A stretch of DNA of 64,000 bases. Source: an uncultured Roseburia sp. Lineage in GTDB: Bacteria > Bacillota > Clostridia > Lachnospirales > Lachnospiraceae. Of this stretch, positions 32,191 to 38,704 are shown in pieces. The notes under the pieces were generated by a model, which saw only the letters and a list, made by a program, of their open reading frames with translations, did no database searches and was not told the DNA's origin. Numbering within the stretch: the first letter of the stretch is position 1; every line of letters begins with the position of its first letter. The stretch lies in contig CAKRDK010000004.1 in NCBI GenBank assembly GCA_934309475.1, forward strand, positions 1-64,000, given 5' to 3'. A program made the translations under genes and the position numbers.

Positions 32191-34530
32191 CTTTTTCTCC
32201 TTCTTTAACTTTAACCATTTTAATCTTAATGCATTACTTACAACGCAGACACTGCTTAAACTCATTGCTGCGGCACCAAACATTGGATTGAGCTTAATTC
32301 CCCAGATTGGATACCAGATACCTGCTGCCAGCGGGATTCCGATACTGTTATAGAAAAATGCCCAGAACAGATTCTGCTTGATGTTGCGGATGACAGCTTT
32401 GCTGAGCAGAATGGAACCAACCGCATCCATCAAATCATTTTTCATCAAAACAATATCCGCACTCTCAATCGCCACATCCGTTCCGGCTCCGATTGCAATA
32501 CCGACATCCGCACTTGCAAGTGCCGGTGCATCATTGCTTCCGTCTCCAATCATGGCTACTTTATGACCGGCTTTCCGAAGTTCTGAAATCTTTGCTTCTT
32601 TTTGGGTTGGAAGCACTCCTGCAATAACCTCATCAATGCCGACCTGCTCTTTGATGGCATTCGCTGTCACCTCATTATCACCCGTCAGCATGATAACGTG
32701 GATTCCATATTTCTGGAATTCATGGACTGCTTCTTTACTCGTCGGCTTCACAACATCCGCCACCGCAATCATTCCAATTACTTTTTCTTCATCTGCAAAA
32801 AGAAGCGGCGTCTTTCCCTGGCCTGCAAATTCTTTAGCCTTACCCTGTAATGCTTCTTCATATGGAATCTGTACTTCCTCTAAAAGCTTCTCATTTCCGG
32901 CATAGTACAGTTTTCCGCCGATTTTTCCGGCAATTCCTTTTCCAAAGTAAGCCTGAAAATCTGTTACTTTTTCAAAGGCGATGTGATTTTTTTCACAATG
33001 CGATACAATGGCATCTGCAAGCGGATGCTCGCTTCCTTTTTCTAAGGAACCAGCCAACCGCAACAGCTCTTTTTCTGAGAAGCCATTATTTGCAACTACG
33101 TTTGTAACAACAGGTTTTCCCATTGTGATGGTTCCCGTTTTATCCATGACAACCGTATCGATACTGTGCGCTGTCTCTAACGCCTCTCCTGATTTTATCA
33201 GGATACCGTTTTCCGCACCTTTTCCGGTACCGACCATGATTGCAACCGGCGTTGCAAGTCCTAGCGCACATGGACAGGAAATCACGAGAACCGCAATCGC
33301 ATTCGACATTGCAAACTCAAAATCCGCTCCCGTTAACAGCCATACAATTCCGGTAATCAATGCAATCGTAATCACAATTGGCACAAACACACCGGCGATT
33401 TTGTCTGCAAGTTTTGCAATCGGTGCCTTGCTAGAAGACGCCTCCTCGACAAGTCTGATAATCTGCGAAATTGTCGTATCCTCGCCTACCTTCTGTGCTT
33501 TTGCACGGATAAATCCTGCCTGGTTCACGGTCGCAGAGACTACCATGTCGCCTTCCTGCTTCTGAACTGGAATACTCTCTCCTGTGATGGCTGACTCATC
33601 AAAAGAAGATTTTCCTTCCACAATCACACCATCTACCGCAACAGTCTCACCCGGCCGTATCAGAAAAATATCTCCGACCATGACATCTTCCGCATCCACA
33701 GTAAATTCTTTCCCCTCGCGGACAACGGTCACGGTCTTTGGTGCAAGATTCATCAGCTTTGTAATCGCCTCACTCGTCTTGCCCTTCGACTTCGTCTCTA
33801 AATATTTTCCGATTGTAATCAGCGTCAGGATGGTACCCGCTGACTCAAAATAAAGGTCATGCATGTAATGATGAACGACCATCATATCTCCATGCCCCAT
33901 GCCGTAACTCATGCGGTAAAGGGCAAAGATTCCATACACAATTGCCGCCGTCGAGCCGATTGCAATCAGGCTGTCCATATTCGGGTTTCTTCTTGCAAGC
34001 GTTGCAAATCCATTTTTAAAATATTTCTGGTTTGCAACCAAAATCGGTATCAGAAGCAGTAACTGAGTCAGCGCAAATGTAATGGCATTCTCGGCGCCGA
34101 GCAGATACTTCTGTTCCCATGCCGGTGCCTGAATCCCAAGTGCGTCATACACCATATGTCCCATCGCAACATACATCAGCGGTACCCAGAAACAGATTGA
34201 AAAAATAAGTCTCTTCTTCATCTGTGCTATCACTTTTGTCTGTGTATCTACCGGAGCTTCTACCTTCGCTGCCTTGCCCTTCGTGCGCTCTCCTCCCGGT
34301 ACATTTCCGTCAGTCTTCTTTCCCTGTACCGATGCTCCATAACCGGCTTTCTCTACTGCCTCTATAATCTTTCCGGTATCCGTATGACTCTCGTCAAACG
34401 TAACCTGCATGCTGTTTGTCAACAGATTTACACTGACCTCCTGCACGCCCTCTACCTTTGAGACACTCTTCTCCACATGGGACGAACAGGCAGAACAGCT
34501 CATTCCGGTCACGTCAAATCTCTCCTTCAA
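31978..34530 (-). CDS. copA: Copper-exporting P1B-type ATPase with N- and C-terminal metal-binding domains
   Basis: The 850-residue ATPase has an N-terminal HMA domain (GMSCSACSSHVE, CxxC) and a spacer. Eight membrane segments follow, with ISCPCALG (CPC copper site), the phosphorylation site VMDKTGT, the nucleotide-domain SEHPLA motif and IGDGSNDAPAL. Segments 7 and 8 carry YNSIG and MSLSS, the Cu(I) ligands. After segment 8 a linker rich in lysine leads to a second HMA domain (IEGMMCSHCTGRVE, residues about 781-850) that looks like the chaperone CopZ. The start is TTG with GGAGAGGA upstream. It lies 17 bases after csoR. The protein should export Cu(I) from the cytoplasm. An internal ribosome binding site before the last domain is listed separately. 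Confidence 0.95.
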   Translation of the reverse strand: MKERFDVTGMSCSACSSHVEKSVSKVEGVQEVSVNLLTNSMQVTFDESHTDTGKIIEAVEKAGYGASVQGKKTDGNVPGGERTKGKAAKVEAPVDTQTKVIAQMKKRLIFSICFWVPLMYVAMGHMVYDALGIQAPAWEQKYLLGAENAITFALTQLLLLIPILVANQKYFKNGFATLARRNPNMDSLIAIGSTAAIVYGIFALYRMSYGMGHGDMMVVHHYMHDLYFESAGTILTLITIGKYLETKSKGKTSEAITKLMNLAPKTVTVVREGKEFTVDAEDVMVGDIFLIRPGETVAVDGVIVEGKSSFDESAITGESIPVQKQEGDMVVSATVNQAGFIRAKAQKVGEDTTISQIIRLVEEASSSKAPIAKLADKIAGVFVPIVITIALITGIVWLLTGADFEFAMSNAIAVLVISCPCALGLATPVAIMVGTGKGAENGILIKSGEALETAHSIDTVVMDKTGTITMGKPVVTNVVANNGFSEKELLRLAGSLEKGSEHPLADAIVSHCEKNHIAFEKVTDFQAYFGKGIAGKIGGKLYYAGNEKLLEEVQIPYEEALQGKAKEFAGQGKTPLLFADEEKVIGMIAVADVVKPTSKEAVHEFQKYGIHVIMLTGDNEVTANAIKEQVGIDEVIAGVLPTQKEAKISELRKAGHKVAMIGDGSNDAPALASADVGIAIGAGTDVAIESADIVLMKNDLMDAVGSILLSKAVIRNIKQNLFWAFFYNSIGIPLAAGIWYPIWGIKLNPMFGAAAMSLSSVCVVSNALRLKWLKLKKEKKMKTFTLSIEGMMCSHCTGRVEKALKETAGVKDVTVSLEEKNAVVTAEESVTAEQLKAAVTDAGYEVTNVQ

Positions 34531-34547
34531 CTCTATCCTCTCCTTTT

Positions 34548-34853
34548 CTACTTCATCAGCTTCTTAAGAAGTTCGCATAATTCATCCACAGCCTCTTCAT
34601 TTCCTTCTTTAATATCCTCAGAAACACATGTTTTTATGTGGCGGGCAAGAAGTTCCTTGTTGAATCCGTTCAAAGCTGCCTGCACTGCGGACACCTGGGT
34701 TAAAATATCCACGCAATAGCGGTCATCCTCCACCATTGCTTTCAATCCGCGAACCTGTCCTTCAATACGATTTAACCTTGTCATTAAATCTTTCTTCTCG
34801 TCCTTCTCGCGATGCTTATGCTTTTCCACTTCACACTTACATTCACAGCTCAT
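34548..34853 (-). CDS. csoR: CsoR-family copper-sensing repressor
   Basis: With the start at 34853 the protein has 101 residues. The helical core has RLNRIEGQVRGLKAMVE, then RYCVDILTQ and ARHIKTCV, giving the Cys-His-Cys copper ligands of CsoR. The N-terminus is unusual in carrying CECKCEVEKHKH, a cysteine/histidine-rich tail that might bind metal. GAGGTG stands before the ATG; the frame is open further upstream to 34943, but that part runs through the operator and promoter. It is first in a csoR-copA operon and should repress it until copper binds. Confidence 0.92.
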   Translation of the reverse strand: MSCECKCEVEKHKHREKDEKKDLMTRLNRIEGQVRGLKAMVEDDRYCVDILTQVSAVQAALNGFNKELLARHIKTCVSEDIKEGNEEAVDELCELLKKLMK

Positions 34854-34874
34854 GCGTTCACCTCGCCTTCTTCG

Positions 34875-34893
34875 TATACCCCTACAGGGTATA
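34875..34893. promoter_or_regulatory. CsoR-like operator
   Basis: The palindrome TATACCC-CTACA-GGGTATA has 7-base arms and a 5-base spacer. It matches the known TACCC...GGGTA character of CsoR sites and lies between the -10 box and the csoR start, where bound CsoR would block transcription. Confidence 0.8.
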
Positions 34894-34898
34894 TAATA

Positions 34899-34927
34899 GA
34901 TATACAAAAAAAAGCCCCGCTTGTCAA
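34899..34927 (-). promoter_or_regulatory. promoter of csoR-copA
   Basis: A perfect TTGACA -35 (34922-34927) and TATATC -10 (34899-34904) are 17 bases apart on the minus strand. The -35 box lies in the loop of the terminator of the gene upstream, and the -10 box abuts the CsoR-like palindrome. Confidence 0.7.
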
Positions 34928-34935
34928 GCAGAACT
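34905..34935 (-). terminator. intrinsic terminator of leuA-rsmF unit
   Basis: Minus-strand stem AGTTCTGCT / AGCGGGGCT (with G-U pairs) around the loop TGACA, followed by eight U. It lies 14 bases after the methyltransferase stop and overlaps the csoR promoter. Confidence 0.7.
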
Positions 34936-34948
34936 TTTCTCATTAAGT

Positions 34949-36316
34949 TTAATATTGAATTCGGAGTCCCTTCGGATAATGATTCTTCATGATTCCTCCG
35001 GCAAGTTTTCCCCAGCCGATGCTGTATCCGTCCACGCAGATTAAATACCAGCCTTTTTCTCCTTCACAGTTAAGCGTCTGACCGTTTAAGTATTTTCGGA
35101 TTTCATCGCTCTCTGCCGAAAGATTCATCACATGTGTGACATCCTTCGGACGCAACGCAAGCGCTAACGCATGGGACGGCTCAAAACGATTTTTCTTCAT
35201 CGTTCCAAGATGCAGCCCCGGACGCATGACTTTCAAGCCCTTGACTGCCGGCATTCCCTCCGGTGCCAGATAAAGCTGCTCGCCGAATAAAAACGGGATT
35301 CCCGGAAGTTCTTTTTTCAGAAAATCCTTTTTAAATTCTAAATATTCCTTACAGTCTTTTTCCGAAATTCCTTTCTGCTCGCCGTTGCGGCAGTATCCAT
35401 CCGGCAGACTGCCCTCTTTTTGTAAAACAGCCACATAATGACCTTCCCCGTCTAACCGGTGCGGCCACAGGCGAATCGTATCTTCGATGTGCGGTGTGTT
35501 TGTTTCACACCATGCCGGATTCCCGTCCGACATTCCGCCTTTCTTTTCCACCTTCACAATGGAAAATTCCGGGTGTTTTTCTAAAAATGAGCCAATGCTC
35601 CCTTCGTTTTCCGCCGGGGCAAACGTACAGGTAGAGTAGACTAACCTGCCGCCCCGCTTCAACATGGATGCGGCACATTCTAAAATCTCAGCCTGACGCG
35701 CCGCACAGATTTCTACATTTTCAAGACTCCACTCACTGCACGCATCCTCATTTTTTCGAAACATTCCCTCACCGGAGCATGGCGCATCCACCATAATCCG
35801 GTCAAAATATTCCTCAAAAATATCCGCTAATCTCTGCGGTGTCTCGTTTGTCACAAGCGCATTTTTGATTCCCATGCGCTCGATGTTTTCCGCTAAGATT
35901 TTCGCACGCGTCGGATGTATCTCATTGCTGACAAGAAGTCCCTCGCCCTGCATTGCCGCTGCAATCTGGGTGCTTTTCCCACCCGGTGCAGCACAGAGAT
36001 CTAACACTTTCTCACCCGGCTGTGCCTCTAAATAAGCAGCAGGAGCCATCGCACTCGGCTCCTGAATATAGTAAACGCCTGCTTCATGATAAGGATACTT
36101 CCCGGGGGTATCGCCCTTTTCATAATAAAACCCTTCTGCTGCCCACGGCACCTCTCTCAATGTAAAAGGTGCTTTCTGCAAAAATTCTTCGCGCGTTATC
36201 TTAAGCGTGTTCACGCGCAGCGCCTGAAATTTTTCTTTTTCATAACTTTCCAAAAAAAGTGGATATTCGTCTCCTAACATCCGCTGCATTCTATCTAAAA
36301 AATCCTGTGGCAGCAT
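34949..36316 (-). CDS. RsmF/RsmB-type rRNA cytosine-C5 methyltransferase (NOL1/NOP2/Sun family)
   Basis: The 455-residue protein has the SAM-binding LDLCAAPGGKSTQIAA, the VDAPCSGEGMFRK motif with the first conserved cysteine and the catalytic STCTFAPAENE cysteine. The N-terminal part (LRVNTLKI) is the family RNA-binding region; the C-terminal segment (GWYLICVDGYSIGWGK, LRIQY) resembles the PUA-like domain of RsmF. It modifies cytosine in 16S rRNA; exact position is not determinable. AGAGGT precedes the ATG. It begins 19 bases after the leuA fusion gene, and a terminator follows. Confidence 0.9.
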   Translation of the reverse strand: MLPQDFLDRMQRMLGDEYPLFLESYEKEKFQALRVNTLKITREEFLQKAPFTLREVPWAAEGFYYEKGDTPGKYPYHEAGVYYIQEPSAMAPAAYLEAQPGEKVLDLCAAPGGKSTQIAAAMQGEGLLVSNEIHPTRAKILAENIERMGIKNALVTNETPQRLADIFEEYFDRIMVDAPCSGEGMFRKNEDACSEWSLENVEICAARQAEILECAASMLKRGGRLVYSTCTFAPAENEGSIGSFLEKHPEFSIVKVEKKGGMSDGNPAWCETNTPHIEDTIRLWPHRLDGEGHYVAVLQKEGSLPDGYCRNGEQKGISEKDCKEYLEFKKDFLKKELPGIPFLFGEQLYLAPEGMPAVKGLKVMRPGLHLGTMKKNRFEPSHALALALRPKDVTHVMNLSAESDEIRKYLNGQTLNCEGEKGWYLICVDGYSIGWGKLAGGIMKNHYPKGLRIQY

Positions 36317-36335
36317 TGTATTACCTCTCTGTTTC

Positions 36336-38348
36336 CTAAATTGACGTCTCTTCCCTGCTGCTGTTGCGGTACTGAATCGGTGTCATATCAAACATTTTCT
36401 TGAAGGAACGGTTGAAATGCTCCACGTTCTGATACCCAACTGCTGCCGAAATGTGCTCGACCGTCATATTTCCATTTCTCAATAAAGCTTTCGCTTTTTT
36501 CATACGCATGTGCGCAACATGCTCTCCGAATGTCTTGCCTGATTTGTCCTTGATATATTTTGAAATATATGGCACGGACAGGCGGAACTGCTCCGCTAAC
36601 GACTCTAAGGTGACATCCTGATAGTTCGCCTGGATGTAGTTTAAAATTGAAACCAATCTGTCATCCTGATAATTCTCGTCCTGTGCTACTTCCGGCAATT
36701 TGTTGACAGCGACCACCAACGCATGAATGGATGCCTTGATAATATCTTCGTTCATGCCTGCGCCCCAGTACATTTTGCCATTGCAGGTAATGCCCACATA
36801 AGCCATTGCCTTTGAGGAAGAACCATGGGACAATGCATGTTCCTCGTAGACGGAAAGTTCATAGCTGATACCAAAATACTGTTTAATCGTATTGCTGACC
36901 GCATCCAGACGTCCGTTTCCGTTTGCATCTACAATCGATTTTTTCTCTCCGCACACAAGGGTTGCTTCCGCCATAATGCCCTCATTCTGCTTGAAGTGAC
37001 ATTCTGTAATGGAAAAATGTGGTGTATGGTCTATGTAGTTGTTTTCAAAAATCTCATACACCCACTGCGGAGAAAGTTCGCGGTGTGCCTCATCCGATAC
37101 CTGTTTTACCGCGTAGCCAACTTCCTCTCTCATCTTCTCCGGAATGGAAAGACTGAAGTTCTGTTTTAAGATGTAGCTGACGCCGCCCTTTCCGGACTGG
37201 CTGTTGATACGGATTACATCGGAATCATAGGTGCGTCCCACATCAACCGGGTCAATCGGAAGATACGGAACCGTCCATTTCTCAAGCTTCTTCTCTTCAC
37301 GCCACGCCATTCCTTTTGCGATTGCATCCTGATGGGAACCGGAAAATGCGGAGAATACCAAATCGCCGCCATATGGCTGACGTGCATTTACCTGCATTCT
37401 TGTCAGTCTCTCATAAGTTGCACGGATTTCCGGCATATTCGAAAAGTCGAGTTCCGGGTCTACCCCATGGGAGTACATGTTCATTGCAAGCGTGATGATA
37501 TCAACATTACCGGTACGCTCTCCGTTTCCAAACAGGGTTCCCTCAATTCGGTCAGCACCGGCAAGAAGTCCAAGTTCAGCATCACTGACACCACAGCCTC
37601 TGTCGTTGTGCGGATGAAGACTCAGTACAACATTATCACGATATTTCAAATGCTTGCTCACATATTCAATCTGGGTGGCAAACACATGCGGCATTGCAGT
37701 CTCAACTGTGGCAGGAATATTGATAATGGCTTTGTTCGATGCCTGTGGCTGCCATACATCAAGCACAGCATTACAAACTTCTACGGCGTAATCCACCTCT
37801 GTTCCGTGGAAACTCTCCGGGCTGTACTCGAATGAAAAATCTCCCTCTGTCTCATCGGCTAATTCCTTTAACAGCTTCGCACCATCGATTGCCAACTGCT
37901 TAATCTCTTCCTTGCTCTTTTTAAACACCTGCTCGCGCTGTGCAACCGAAGTAGAGTTGTAAAGATGAATGACTGCATGTGGCGCACCTTTTACCGCTTC
38001 AAAAGTCTTGCGGATGATATGCTCTCTCGCCTGTGTCAGCACCTGGACTGTCACATCGTCCGGAATCATGTCACGCTCAATCAATGTCCGCATGAAGATA
38101 AATTCTGTCTCAGATGCAGCCGGGAATCCGACTTCAATCTCCTTGAATCCAATGTCGACTAACATCTGGAAAAATTCTACTTTCTCCTCTAAACTCATCG
38201 GTTCAATCAACGCCTGATTACCATCTCTTAAATCAACCGAACACCACACCGGTGGCTTTTCGATATAATCCTTCTTCACCCAATCATATTCGCATACTGG
38301 AGGCATGAAATATTGTCTCTCATATTTTTGTACGTTCTTCATATTCAT
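36336..38348 (-). CDS. leuA: 2-isopropylmalate synthase fused to a C-terminal AraC-type DNA-binding domain
   Basis: The 670-residue protein is one open frame. Residues about 30-320 form the aldolase-like catalytic domain with [13 protein letters not shown] (metal/acid-base), [12 protein letters not shown] (HxH metal ligands) and [11 protein letters not shown]. Residues about 430-550 match the leucine-binding regulatory domain of the long (LeuA type 2) enzymes, ending near [14 protein letters not shown]. From about residue 564 a complete AraC domain follows: [21 protein letters not shown] (first helix-turn-helix, cut here by notation only), then [19 protein letters not shown] and MTPIQYR (second). 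The enzyme makes 2-isopropylmalate from 2-oxoisovalerate and acetyl-CoA; the added domain suggests it also acts as a leucine-responsive regulator, which is inference. No other leu genes are nearby. Confidence 0.93.
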   Translation of the reverse strand: MNMKNVQKYERQYFMPPVCEYDWVKKDYIEKPPVWCSVDLRDGNQALIEPMSLEEKVEFFQMLVDIGFKEIEVGFPAASETEFIFMRTLIERDMIPDDVTVQVLTQAREHIIRKTFEAVKGAPHAVIHLYNSTSVAQREQVFKKSKEEIKQLAIDGAKLLKELADETEGDFSFEYSPESFHGTEVDYAVEVCNAVLDVWQPQASNKAIINIPATVETAMPHVFATQIEYVSKHLKYRDNVVLSLHPHNDRGCGVSDAELGLLAGADRIEGTLFGNGERTGNVDIITLAMNMYSHGVDPELDFSNMPEIRATYERLTRMQVNARQPYGGDLVFSAFSGSHQDAIAKGMAWREEKKLEKWTVPYLPIDPVDVGRTYDSDVIRINSQSGKGGVSYILKQNFSLSIPEKMREEVGYAVKQVSDEAHRELSPQWVYEIFENNYIDHTPHFSITECHFKQNEGIMAEATLVCGEKKSIVDANGNGRLDAVSNTIKQYFGISYELSVYEEHALSHGSSSKAMAYVGITCNGKMYWGAGMNEDIIKASIHALVVAVNKLPEVAQDENYQDDRLVSILNYIQANYQDVTLESLAEQFRLSVPYISKYIKDKSGKTFGEHVAHMRMKKAKALLRNGNMTVEHISAAVGYQNVEHFNRSFKKMFDMTPIQYRNSSREETSI

Positions 38349-38412
38349 AACCCTGCCTTTCTTACTGACCTTTTCTATCCCCTATGTTAACACAGAAAGC
38401 GTCAAAAATGTA

Positions 38413-38428
38413 TGATTAATTTTAATCA
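38413..38428. promoter_or_regulatory. 16-bp palindrome upstream of the leuA-AraC gene
   Basis: TGATTAA-TT-TTAATCA is a perfect palindrome 65-80 bases before the leuA start, in the expected promoter area. It could be a regulator site, possibly for the fused AraC domain, although AraC proteins usually bind direct repeats. Confidence 0.4.
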
Positions 38429-38556
38429 TTTCAATTGATATATTTTTATGTTTTAATGAAATTTCATCAATTTGAGTGGTCAAAAGTTGATTTTATTTAT
38501 TCTGATATGTAGAAGATTCAGGGGCAAAAGAGTTCTTTCCATTTTTAACGCAGGTT

Positions 38557-38701
38557 GCACAAAGACCATATGGAACATTTCTTTTTGTGCAATAAAGATA
38601 AAACTCAAAAATCACGGAAGCCTTTGCAGAACGTGATTTTCGTTTTCAGAGGTTTATCGTAATGTTTTGTACAATAGAAATTTGGAATATGGTCTTTGTG
38701 C
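38557..38701. repeat. 145-bp imperfect palindrome resembling a MITE
   Basis: The ends GCACAAAGACCATAT (38557-38571) and ATATGGTCTTTGTGC (38687-38701) are perfect 15-base inverted repeats. The similarity continues inward: ATTTCT, TTGTGCAA versus TTGTACAA, GATAAAACTC versus GATAAACCTC, and AAAATCACG. No coding capacity. It ends four bases from the stop codon of the GTPase gene and contains a terminator-like core. Confidence 0.65.
38607..38640. terminator. terminator-like core of the palindromic element
   Basis: AAAATCACG and CGTGATTTT pair over nine bases around a 15-base loop. On the minus strand the stem is followed by a U-rich stretch, so it can end transcripts of the GTPase gene; the A-rich arm on the other side gives weak two-way function. 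Confidence 0.6.
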
Positions 38702-38704
38702 TCT

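Larger units (their letters stand above)
38349..38704. other. gene-free stretch between leuA fusion and GTPase gene
   Basis: 356 bases without a credible gene. From left to right it holds the leader of the leuA fusion gene with TTGACG at about 38400, a 16-bp palindrome at 38413-38428, a repeat-like TTTGAGTGGTCAAAAG at 38471-38486, and the 145-bp palindromic element at 38557-38701. No T-box or other known leader was recognised. Confidence 0.6.

Noticed and set aside
34854..34943. 30-codon N-terminal extension of CsoR
   Set aside because: It would be encoded by the CsoR-like operator and the promoter itself; GAGGTG marks the internal ATG.
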